This document shows positions 1 to 5,736 of a stretch of DNA of 8,190 nt, one piece after another. The notes below the pieces were generated by a model. It worked only from the letters and a program-made list of their open reading frames with translations. It was not told where the DNA came from and searched no databases. The stretch is from Rhodoluna limnophila (GTDB lineage Bacteria > Actinomycetota > Actinomycetes > Actinomycetales > Microbacteriaceae): the NCBI GenBank assembly GCA_943326655.2, contig CALPUC020000035.1:1-8190 (forward strand), in the 5' to 3' direction. Position 1 is the first letter of the stretch; each line of letters starts with the position of its first letter. Both the position numbers and the translations under genes were made by a program.

Positions 1-55
1 CGTTTAGCAAATCACGCTGTTCAACCAGCGGATTCGAGAACGAGGCAATTGCCAA
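1..55 (-). CDS. 5' end of a gene leaving the window, probably YgfZ/CAF17-like folate-binding protein
   Basis: Only 18 codons are visible, starting at TTG (55-53) and open to the left edge. They read MAIASFSNPLVEQRDLLN when the TTG is taken as Met. The start follows directly on the TAG stop of the nitrobindin gene, and an AGAAGG Shine-Dalgarno-like stretch (minus strand, about 64-69) lies 8 bases upstream, which fits translational coupling. The NPLVEQR stretch resembles the N-terminus of actinobacterial YgfZ/CAF17-like proteins (GcvT fold, tetrahydrofolate-dependent Fe-S cluster maintenance), where a G-[ND]-P-L-x-E-Q-R segment is common. From memory, that family is also often found beside nitrobindin genes in Actinobacteria. 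The open frame and start are seen in the sequence. The family is an inference from very few residues. Confidence 0.42.
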   Translation of the reverse strand, partial: MAIASFSNPLVEQRDLLN

Positions 56-640
56 CTAGCCGACCTTCTCTAAACGCGCCGAGGCGTGAGATTTCAAATC
101 GCCGTCGGGAAGGGCGATGTCCCAGACCCAGAGCAAAGCTCCCTCTACCAGACCGTACATGCGGGTGGAATGACGGTAGGTTTTGGCGCCTTCGAAAGCC
201 ACGCCATGGGCTGAGGCTATTTCGATTCGAGCGGAACGCACCCAGCCGCGATAAAGTTCGGCCATTCCGCCAGGGTGCAGGGTTGAAACCTCAATGTTGT
301 AGCCGCCGTGATCGGCGCGATGGGCTTCCATTGCCTCGTAGTCCTGAATCGGGTTTTCCCCCTTGCCGGGAACCAGACCGGGGCCGTAATCAAAATCATT
401 CCGCGGACGCTCTACTCTCCAGTAACCGAGTTCGCTGGGAAGCTCGGTTTTTGAGTCGTCGTTTAGCTTGGCCGAGGAGATGTAAGTTAGCGCCGAGGTG
501 CCGTCGTGGGCAAACTCGATTTTTTGAGAGAACTCGTGCTCCTGCCCATCGATGGCGATGATTCCGGTGCCCTCCCAGGAACCGACCAAAAAAGCCAGAG
601 GGGTTAGCTCAATCGGCAAACCCTCAGGGAGTTCGAACAA
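56..640 (-). CDS. Nitrobindin-type haem-binding beta-barrel protein (FABP-like, putative peroxynitrite isomerase)
   Basis: This 194-aa protein belongs to the nitrobindin/THAP4-like family (older label: fatty-acid-binding-like DUF1794). Family members are cytosolic ten-stranded beta-barrels binding ferric haem; M. tuberculosis and human homologues convert peroxynitrite to nitrate. Visible marks are the G-x-W-x-G-x-G motif at residues 20-26 (GSWEGTG), near the N-terminus as usual, and His185 in LKSHASARLEK close to the C-terminus, where the family carries its proximal haem ligand. The length is normal and there is no signal peptide. The start is TTG at 640-638: the codon before it is TAG, so nothing longer is possible, and MFELPEGLPIELTPLAFLVG matches the usual start of actinobacterial homologues. 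AAGGGA (minus strand, about 650-655) serves as a likely ribosome site. It directly follows the 36-aa membrane protein gene and abuts the next gene at 55. The exact in vivo substrate is not shown by sequence. Confidence 0.9.
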   Translation of the reverse strand: MFELPEGLPIELTPLAFLVGSWEGTGIIAIDGQEHEFSQKIEFAHDGTSALTYISSAKLNDDSKTELPSELGYWRVERPRNDFDYGPGLVPGKGENPIQDYEAMEAHRADHGGYNIEVSTLHPGGMAELYRGWVRSARIEIASAHGVAFEGAKTYRHSTRMYGLVEGALLWVWDIALPDGDLKSHASARLEKVG

Positions 641-751
641 CTACTTCTGTCCCTTGAAAAGCTTGTAGAGAACGAGGATTGAAACTCCTGCGATCGCGAG
701 CGAGGCCAGAACCAGCAGGCCGGTGAAAAACACTTCAAATGAAAACGTCAT
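641..751 (-). CDS. Small single-pass membrane protein (36 aa), function unknown
   Basis: The minus-strand ATG at 751-749 opens a 36-codon frame ending in TAG at 643-641. It encodes a short N-terminus (MTFSFE), one hydrophobic helix at about residues 7-29 rich in Leu, Ala, Val and Ile, and a basic tail YKLFKGQK. The positive-inside rule predicts the N-terminus outside and the C-terminus in the cytoplasm. The TAG is followed without a gap by the TTG start of nitrobindin, and the ribosome site for nitrobindin lies inside its last codons, so the two are probably translated together. A strong -10 hexamer six bases before the ATG suggests a leaderless transcript starting here. The tight packing, promoter and typical membrane-peptide layout support a real gene. 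I do not recognise a characterised family, so function is unknown; a role in anchoring or assisting the haem protein would be speculation. Confidence 0.72.
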   Translation of the reverse strand: MTFSFEVFFTGLLVLASLAIAGVSILVLYKLFKGQK

Positions 752-774
752 AGTTTGATTTTACCTTGCGACTC
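752..774 (-). promoter_or_regulatory. Likely leaderless promoter for the 36-aa membrane protein and nitrobindin
   Basis: On the minus strand, TAAAAT (plus coordinates 758-763) matches the bacterial -10 consensus TATAAT at five of six positions. It is followed by six bases (CAAACT) and then the ATG at 751, so transcription would begin at or next to the start codon. Leaderless mRNAs of this layout are frequent in Actinobacteria. No good -35 hexamer is seen 16-18 bases upstream. An AAGG at 765-768 (minus strand) could alternatively act as a distant ribosome site for read-through from the 83-aa gene. Confidence 0.45.
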
Positions 775-1026
775 TCAGGTGAGCATTAGGTAAAGAGATG
801 CCGAAGACAGCATTAGAAATGAGCCTCCAGATACATAGATGAGTTTCCGCACAAATCCATTCACATCTTCTTTGAAAAGGTGAATCAATGAAACCACGGC
901 AATCGACCCAGCGAGAATCGCCCCTGCCCAAACCAAGGCAAGTTGCCGGTCTAGAAAAGTGATGGCCACGGTGCCAAAAGCGACCACCGCCCAAATCGGT
1001 ATTATTTCGCCCCAACCCTGTTTCAT
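775..1026 (-). CDS. Three-helix small integral membrane protein (83 aa), function unknown
   Basis: The frame runs from ATG (1026-1024) to TGA (777-775). The protein has three hydrophobic segments, at about residues 8-25, 29-51 and 62-82, joined by short loops with charged residues (Asp26-Arg27, Lys52-Glu53-Asp54, Arg60-Lys61). It has no signal peptide cleavage site, no cysteines and no catalytic motif that I recognise. It is transcribed divergently from glnR with only 35 bases between the two starts, and it ends 23 bases before the 36-aa membrane protein gene, so it may lead that gene set. A candidate -10 (TAAGTT, minus strand, 1033-1038) sits six bases before the ATG, and an AGAGGT further up may be a ribosome site. 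A coding region is supported by its coherent transmembrane pattern, which the overlapping frames lack. The family is unknown to me. Confidence 0.7.
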   Translation of the reverse strand: MKQGWGEIIPIWAVVAFGTVAITFLDRQLALVWAGAILAGSIAVVSLIHLFKEDVNGFVRKLIYVSGGSFLMLSSASLYLMLT

Positions 1027-1061
1027 ACCTTAAACTTACCTCTACGACCATTAGGAGCGAA
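1027..1061. promoter_or_regulatory. Divergent promoter/start region between the 83-aa membrane protein gene and glnR
   Basis: Only 35 bases separate the two start codons. On the plus strand TAAACT (1031-1036) could be a -10 for glnR, giving a leader of about 19 bases that contains AGGAG at 1053-1057, four bases before ATG 1062. On the minus strand TAAGTT (1033-1038) could be the -10 of the leftward gene. The two candidate -10 elements overlap, so simultaneous polymerase binding would be mutually exclusive. Neither has a convincing -35. The AGGAG ribosome site is clear; the promoter elements are weak matches. Confidence 0.35.
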
Positions 1062-1748
1062 ATGGCTCAACTTCTTATTCTTTCGGCGATGCCGGAGTCT
1101 GAAGTTCTGCCCGCCCTGAGTTTGCTACCTCACAAGGTTAGGCACGTGCCGGCCGAGCCAGCACTATTAGTAAACGCCCCCTCGGCAGACCTGATTTTTC
1201 TCGACGCCCGCCAAGACCTAAACAACATGAAGTCGCTCGCGAAGATTCTTCAGACGACCGGCTTGAGTGCACCGCTGATTCTGGTTCTAACCGAAGGCGG
1301 TCTGGCGGCCGTAAACGAAGAGTGGGGAGCCACCGATGTCATCCTGTTTAACGCCGGTCCGGCAGAAATCGATGCCCGTATTCGTCTGGCGCTAGCTCGA
1401 AACAAACCCAAGGCTCTGTCGGCGCTGGTTGAAACCTCCGGCATCGTGATCGACGAGGTTACCTACTCGGCAAAAATTCACGGAGTTCCAATGGACTTGA
1501 CCTATAAAGAGTTCGAACTTCTAAAGTTTCTGACCCAGCACCCCGGCCGAGTGTTCTCCCGTGAACAGCTGCTGAGCGAAGTTTGGGGTTACGACTACTT
1601 CGGTGGCACCAGAACCGTAGACGTGCACATTCGCCGACTTCGATTCAAACTTGGGGAATTAGAGCCGCTAATTGGCACCGTTCGAAACCGCGGCTACTCG
1701 TTTAATCCGAACAAAGACGAAGTCGAGTCGGAACCGGTTAGTTACTAA
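1062..1748 (+). CDS. glnR: GlnR-type orphan OmpR-family response regulator
   Basis: This 228-aa DNA-binding regulator closely resembles actinobacterial GlnR, the global regulator of nitrogen assimilation that controls glutamine synthetase, ammonium uptake and related genes. The match to Streptomyces GlnR is recalled from family knowledge and extends through the receiver domain: SEVLPALSLL (13-22), LTEGGLAAV (76-84) and GPAEIDARIRLA (99-110). The C-terminal winged helix (about 124-213) has the classic DLTYKEFELLKFL, HPGRVFSREQLL and GGTRTVDVHIRRLRFKL segments, the last being the recognition helix. Asp48 occupies the phosphoacceptor position, but the N-terminal acidic pair is absent (Ser8-Ala9) and the conserved Lys is replaced near Asn97. 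This is as in GlnR, which dimerises without phosphorylation. No sensor kinase gene is adjacent. The start is set by AGGAG four bases upstream. The protein is about 40 aa shorter than Streptomyces GlnR, lacking most of the C-terminal extension. Confidence 0.88.
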   Translation: MAQLLILSAMPESEVLPALSLLPHKVRHVPAEPALLVNAPSADLIFLDARQDLNNMKSLAKILQTTGLSAPLILVLTEGGLAAVNEEWGATDVILFNAGPAEIDARIRLALARNKPKALSALVETSGIVIDEVTYSAKIHGVPMDLTYKEFELLKFLTQHPGRVFSREQLLSEVWGYDYFGGTRTVDVHIRRLRFKLGELEPLIGTVRNRGYSFNPNKDEVESEPVSY

Positions 1749-1790
1749 CCGTTTACTTTTCGACCACCTACCAGTGGCAGAATTGAACCT
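1730..1790 (+). promoter_or_regulatory. glnR-ppk1 intergenic control region: 11-bp-periodic box and possible leaderless ppk1 promoter
   Basis: GGAAC (1730-1734), GTTAC (1741-1745) and TTTAC (1752-1756) recur every 11 bases. Actinobacterial GlnR (GTnAC-n6-GAAAC) and PhoP (repeats around GTTCACC) both bind 11-bp-spaced half-sites, and the middle copy fits the GlnR a-site exactly; the flanking copies are imperfect. Downstream, CAGAAT (1778-1783) matches the -10 consensus at four of six positions and lies seven bases before the ppk1 ATG. No Shine-Dalgarno sequence is present in front of that ATG. A leaderless ppk1 transcript is therefore plausible, though read-through from glnR cannot be excluded. 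Confidence 0.35.
1735..1760 (+). terminator. Possible weak intrinsic terminator or attenuator hairpin overlapping the glnR stop
   Basis: CGGTTAG (1735-1741) and CTAACCG (1745-1751) form a perfect 7-bp stem with a TTA loop, followed by the T-rich TTTACTTTTC. The glnR TAA stop (1746-1748) lies inside the right arm, so translating ribosomes would mask it. The stem has only four G-C pairs and the T-run is interrupted, so termination would be partial at best. The same bases take part in an 11-bp-periodic pattern, listed separately, so it may be an operator instead. Confidence 0.33.
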
Positions 1791-3905
1791 ATGTCTGAAG
1801 AAACCATGGCCATCGCGCTACCCGATATGGGAGACCTGCCGATCGACCGTTTTCTCGATCGAGAGCTCAGCTGGTTGGCATTCAATCAGCGCGTGCTAGA
1901 ACTCGCGGAAGACCCCACACTTCCACTTCTAGAGCGAGTGAACTTTTCAGCAATTTTTGGATCTAACCTCGACGAATTTTTCATGGTGCGAGTTGCTGGC
2001 CTAAAGCGCCGAATCGCCACCGGCTTAGCTGTTCGTTCGGCATCCGGCATGGAGCCGGCTGAAGTGCTGGTAGCAATCAGCGACGAGGCTCACCGCCTGC
2101 AGCTGCGCCATGCGGTGCTTTTTCAGGAAGTATTGGAGCCTGAGCTTCGAAGCAAGGGCATCGGGCTCACCACCTGGGCAGCCCTCACCGAGGAACAGCA
2201 AGTCGCCCTCAAGAAATACTTCGACAACCAAATTTTTCCTGTGCTCACGCCACTCGCAGTCGACCCAGCTCACCCTTTCCCATACATTTCCGGCCTGTCT
2301 CTAAACCTGGCAGTGGTGCTTCGCAACCCAGACAGCTCCACCGAGCACTTTGCCCGCGTCAAGGTTCCACCGCTACTTCCCCGCTTCGTTCGAGTTCCTG
2401 GAAGCACCAACACTGACGCCAAGTTTTTGCCGCTCGAAATCATCATCGGTCAGTTCTTGGCGAAACTATTTGCCGGGATGGAAGTCCTGCAGCACCACAC
2501 CTTCCGTGTGACCAGAAACGAAGATCTAGACGTCGACGAAGATGAGGGTGAGAACCTTCTAGTTGCACTTGAAAAGGAATTACTCAGACGACGATTTGGT
2601 CCTCCGGTGCGACTCGAAGTTGCCAGCGACATCAACCCGCAGGTTCTAGAACTTCTGGTTCGAGAACTCGACATCGAAGATGAAGATGTCTACAAACTTC
2701 CCGCTCCCCTAGACCTAACCGGGCTTTTCGAAATTGCCGGCATCAAACGCCCAGAACTTCATTTCCCGCCACACAACGTGGTCACCAATCGGTACCTTCG
2801 CAACACCGACGAAGAAAAGGTCAACTTCTTCAGGGCAATTCGTGAGCGGGAGATTCTGCTTCACCACCCCTATGAATCATTCTCAACCAGCGTTCAAGAG
2901 TTCTTGGCCCAGGCGGCTGCAGACCCGAAAGTTTTGGCCATCAAGCAAACCCTCTACCGCACCTCTGGCGACTCACCAATTGTCGATGCCCTGATTGATG
3001 CCGCTGAAGCCGGCAAACAGGTTTTGGCCCTGGTGGAAATCAAGGCTCGATTCGATGAGCAAAACAACATCACCTGGGCCAGAAAGCTCGAGCAGGCTGG
3101 TGTTCACGTGGTCTATGGAATTGTCGGGCTCAAAACCCACTGCAAGCTGTCACTGGTGATTCGACAGGAAGGCGACAACCTTCGCCGCTACTGCCACATC
3201 GGCACCGGAAACTACAACCCCAAGACCGCTCGCTTCTACGAGGACTTCGGATTGCTAACCTCTCGCGAGCAGGTCGGCGAAGACCTAACGCGACTATTCA
3301 ATCAGCTTTCGGGTTTCGCTCCAGACGCTAGTTTCAAAGCGTTGCTGGTCTCTCCCAACGGCGTGCGAGAAGGTCTAACCGAGCGCATCGAACGGGAAAT
3401 AGAGCTTCACCAGGCGGGCAAACCTGCCGGAATCCAAATCAAGGTCAACTCTTTGGTTGATGAACAAATCATCGATTCGCTCTACAAGGCGAGCCAAGCA
3501 GGTGTTCAGGTCGATATTTTGGTTCGTGGAATGTGCGCCGTTAAGCCGGGCGTTCCGGGCCTATCGGAAAACATTCGGGTTCGTTCGGTCCTCGGCCGCT
3601 ACCTTGAGCACTCGCGCATCTTCCACTTCGTCAACGACGGTGACCCAGAGATATTCATCGGCTCGGCCGACATGATGCACCGAAACCTGGATCGTCGTGT
3701 GGAGGCGCTGGTTCGAATTGTGCAACCAGATCACATCAAGGAATTGCAAGACTTATTCACTCTCGCCATGAATGAGTCATCTTCTAGCTGGCATCTCGAA
3801 TCAAGTGGAGCCTGGATTCGTCACCAATTCGACTCAAACGGCAAGAAACTAGTCGACGTGCAAGACGAACTCATGCGTCTAACTAATTTGCGCAAGGTAA
3901 AGTAA
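1791..3905 (+). CDS. ppk1: Polyphosphate kinase 1
   Basis: This enzyme reversibly transfers the gamma-phosphate of ATP to inorganic polyphosphate, building the phosphate and energy store. The 704-aa length is normal. In order come the N-domain (about 19-125) with the nucleotide-binding Asn59 in SNLDEFF, the middle domain (to about 330), and the two phospholipase-D-like catalytic domains. Arg390 (YRTSG) and Arg420 (KARFDE) correspond to E. coli Arg375 and Arg405. The autophosphorylated histidine is His450 (LKTHCK) and the second catalytic histidine His607 (LEHSRIF), matching E. coli His435 and His592 with a constant offset of 15. CHIGTGNYN follows His450 as expected. All catalytic residues seem intact. 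The start is the first ATG; Met6 is an alternative, and neither has a good ribosome site. The stop overlaps the mutT1 start (TAATG). Standing behind a GlnR-type regulator, it may answer to nitrogen or phosphate status (inference). Confidence 0.96.
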   Translation: MSEETMAIALPDMGDLPIDRFLDRELSWLAFNQRVLELAEDPTLPLLERVNFSAIFGSNLDEFFMVRVAGLKRRIATGLAVRSASGMEPAEVLVAISDEAHRLQLRHAVLFQEVLEPELRSKGIGLTTWAALTEEQQVALKKYFDNQIFPVLTPLAVDPAHPFPYISGLSLNLAVVLRNPDSSTEHFARVKVPPLLPRFVRVPGSTNTDAKFLPLEIIIGQFLAKLFAGMEVLQHHTFRVTRNEDLDVDEDEGENLLVALEKELLRRRFGPPVRLEVASDINPQVLELLVRELDIEDEDVYKLPAPLDLTGLFEIAGIKRPELHFPPHNVVTNRYLRNTDEEKVNFFRAIREREILLHHPYESFSTSVQEFLAQAAADPKVLAIKQTLYRTSGDSPIVDALIDAAEAGKQVLALVEIKARFDEQNNITWARKLEQAGVHVVYGIVGLKTHCKLSLVIRQEGDNLRRYCHIGTGNYNPKTARFYEDFGLLTSREQVGEDLTRLFNQLSGFAPDASFKALLVSPNGVREGLTERIEREIELHQAGKPAGIQIKVNSLVDEQIIDSLYKASQAGVQVDILVRGMCAVKPGVPGLSENIRVRSVLGRYLEHSRIFHFVNDGDPEIFIGSADMMHRNLDRRVEALVRIVQPDHIKELQDLFTLAMNESSSSWHLESSGAWIRHQFDSNGKKLVDVQDELMRLTNLRKVK

Positions 3906-4849
3906 TGCGCGTTTTGGCAGCTGGGGCTCTATTGTGGCGCATCGAAGACGACGTTCTAAAAGTTGCTTTGGTTCACCGCGGCCGATACGACGACTGGAGT
4001 TGGCCAAAAGGAAAAGTTGATCCAGGCGAAACTTTGCCAGAGACCGCGGTTCGAGAAATTCGTGAAGAGACCGGGTTGAAAGTTCGACTCGGTGTTCCTC
4101 TGGGGATTCAGCGTTACAAGCTGTCGAACAAAAACCAAAAAGTGGTTTACTACTGGGCAGCTGAAGTTTCTGATCGAGCACTTCAAACTTCAAACTTCAA
4201 ACCGAACGAAGAAGTCAGTGGTGTGCACTGGTTCAGCGCTAAAGAGGCCAAATCAAAACTCAGCTACACTCACGACCACGAGCAACTGGATCTGCTGCTA
4301 AGTCTCTCTCAGAGAAAAATGTTGAAAACGAAGCCGGTCGTTATTCTCAGGCACGGCAAAGCGCGTTCGCGCGCAACCTGGAAAGACGGCGAAGCCAGCC
4401 GCCCTCTGCTTTCAGACGGAAACGCGCAAGCTGAAGCGCTTCCCAAGATGTTGAAGGCCTTTGGGGCAAAAACAGTGTTTTCTAGCCCCTGGACACGCTG
4501 CCTGAGCACCATCGCTCCCTATGCACAGAGCACCAAGGTCAAGGTGAAGACCAGCCCAGAATTTACCGAAACGGCCAATGAGAAAAAGCCCGCGGAAACC
4601 AAATTTCTGTTCAACAACCTCATCAATCTGAATAAGTCGATTGTCATTTGCACTCACCGCCCAGTTTTACCAACCATGATCGAGGTCTTGGAGGCCAGGT
4701 CTGAGAAACGGTTGCAAACAAAACTAGACAATATTGCAATTCTGAAGCCCGGCGCTTTTGCCGTGATTCACATGAGTGTGGATACCGACCCAATCCTGAG
4801 AAGAATTGTTGAAATCGAGTTTCACGCTCCGCTGAAAGCCAAGAAATAA
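3905..4849 (+). CDS. mutT1: MutT1-like Nudix hydrolase fused to a histidine phosphatase domain
   Basis: The 314-aa protein has two domains. The N-terminal Nudix hydrolase (about 1-135) carries a perfect box, G-x5-E-x7-REUxEExGU, at residues 36-58 (REIREE core). The C-terminal histidine phosphatase domain (about 143-314) has Arg149-His150-Gly151, Arg198 in SSPWTR, Glu222 as likely acid and the second histidine His251 in CTHRP, so it appears catalytically complete. Mycobacterial MutT1 has the same architecture and nearly the same length, and is reported to hydrolyse 8-oxo-(d)GTP and diadenosine polyphosphates; it also neighbours ppk1 there. By analogy this protein sanitises oxidised nucleotides and/or degrades ApnA, possibly in two steps. 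It starts by a one-base overlap with ppk1, with AAGG seven bases before the ATG inside ppk1, and ends with a one-base overlap onto the transporter gene. A triple heptamer repeat lies in the link between the Nudix box and the phosphatase part. Confidence 0.9.
   Translation: MRVLAAGALLWRIEDDVLKVALVHRGRYDDWSWPKGKVDPGETLPETAVREIREETGLKVRLGVPLGIQRYKLSNKNQKVVYYWAAEVSDRALQTSNFKPNEEVSGVHWFSAKEAKSKLSYTHDHEQLDLLLSLSQRKMLKTKPVVILRHGKARSRATWKDGEASRPLLSDGNAQAEALPKMLKAFGAKTVFSSPWTRCLSTIAPYAQSTKVKVKTSPEFTETANEKKPAETKFLFNNLINLNKSIVICTHRPVLPTMIEVLEARSEKRLQTKLDNIAILKPGAFAVIHMSVDTDPILRRIVEIEFHAPLKAKK
4180..4200 (+). repeat. Three tandem copies of the heptamer ACTTCAA inside mutT1
   Basis: ACTTCAA is repeated exactly three times head to tail (4180-4186, 4187-4193, 4194-4200), followed by ACC. 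The repeat encodes the LQTSNFK stretch of mutT1 (about residues 93-99), after the Nudix box. Because the unit is seven bases long, gain or loss of a copy would shift the reading frame. Three copies are few, so this may be chance or a minor slippage site. Confidence 0.7.
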
Positions 4850-5736
4850 TGGGTCGCTCCAGGCTGGCAGCGCTGGCGCTCATCACGGTCGCGATCTCCT
4901 GGGGCGCCGGTTTTGTGCTGATGGAGCCAGCAATTGAAAAGCACCCGACCTTCAACTTTTTAGCATTTCGATTCACCATCGCGGTTTTGGTGATGATAGC
5001 GATTCGACCGAAGCTATTTAGGTCAATTGACAAAACACTTCTAATTCACGGTTCGCTACTGGGTCTAGCTCTCGGCGGTGGCTATGTGACGCAAACGATT
5101 GGGCTACTTTTCTCAACGGCCGCACTCACGGGGTTTTTCACCGGTCTCTACGTTGCGCTAACGCCGATATTGGCCTGGGTTTTCCTTCGCCAGAAGATAA
5201 GTAAGAAAGCGTTGGTTGGCGTAATTGTGGCAACCATCGGTCTGGGTATTCTTTCGGCCGGCTCTGTGGCCTTCGGCTGGGGAGAAATTTCGCTGATTGC
5301 CTGCGCGGTTTTGTTCGCGCTCCACATCATCGGCCTCGGGCTCTGGAGTTCAAAGCACGACAGCTTTGCCCTAACTGTGGTTCAACTAGCGGTTTGCGCC
5401 GTAATCAGTTGGATTGGCGCTTTCGCATTCGATGGCGGCGTGCAACTGCCTCCAGACGCCGAGGTTTGGTTTGCCATCATCTTCACCGCGATTCTGGCTA
5501 CCGCGGTTGCCTTCCTAGTTCAAACCTGGGCTCAGGGCTTTTTGGAGCCATCGCGAGTGGCCATCATCCTCACCAGCGAGGTGGTCTGGGCAGCGGCTAT
5601 CGCCTACGGCATTGGTCAGGAGCAACCAACTTTCCTGAGCCTTCTCGGAGGCAGCGTAATGATTACCGCCATGCTGTTAGTTGAATGGGGGAGTAAAAAT
5701 AAGGAACTGGTTCCTCTGGAACCCATGGCTCACTAA
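4849..5736 (+). CDS. EamA/DMT-superfamily transporter
   Basis: This 295-aa integral membrane protein has about ten hydrophobic segments arranged as two EamA repeats of five helices, the usual form of drug/metabolite transporters. Characteristic pieces are ISWGAGFVLMEP at residues 16-27, FLAFRF near 37-42, TGFFTGLYVALTPILAWVFL in the first repeat, and SRVAIILTSEVVWAAAIAY in the second, each ending in the typical terminal helix before a basic loop. Family members export or import amino acids, nucleotides, sugars or small metabolites; nothing in the sequence fixes the substrate. The short hydrophilic C-terminus is likely cytoplasmic. It overlaps the preceding and following genes by one base each (TAATG) and has no strong ribosome site of its own, so its translation should depend on mutT1. 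The gene context might hint at a phosphorylated or polyol compound, but this is only a guess. Confidence 0.88.
   Translation: MGRSRLAALALITVAISWGAGFVLMEPAIEKHPTFNFLAFRFTIAVLVMIAIRPKLFRSIDKTLLIHGSLLGLALGGGYVTQTIGLLFSTAALTGFFTGLYVALTPILAWVFLRQKISKKALVGVIVATIGLGILSAGSVAFGWGEISLIACAVLFALHIIGLGLWSSKHDSFALTVVQLAVCAVISWIGAFAFDGGVQLPPDAEVWFAIIFTAILATAVAFLVQTWAQGFLEPSRVAIILTSEVVWAAAIAYGIGQEQPTFLSLLGGSVMITAMLLVEWGSKNKELVPLEPMAH

Noticed and set aside
49..561. 170-aa plus-strand frame opposite nitrobindin
   Set aside because: Arg/Pro-rich composition typical of an antisense shadow; the minus strand carries a recognisable nitrobindin with family motifs.
1020..1035. GTTT-N8-AAAC inverted repeat near the divergent starts as a GlnR autoregulation site
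   Set aside because: Half-sites are only four bases and do not fit the GTnAC-n6-GAAAC spacing, so it is no better than chance.
761..1051. 96-aa minus-strand frame overlapping the 83-aa membrane protein
   Set aside because: Its product is Arg/Trp/Cys-rich without coherent helices or domains, while the overlapping 83-aa frame has three clean transmembrane segments.
4644..5033. 129-aa minus-strand frame over the mutT1-transporter junction
   Set aside because: Antisense to two well-recognised genes; low-complexity mixed composition and no start signal.
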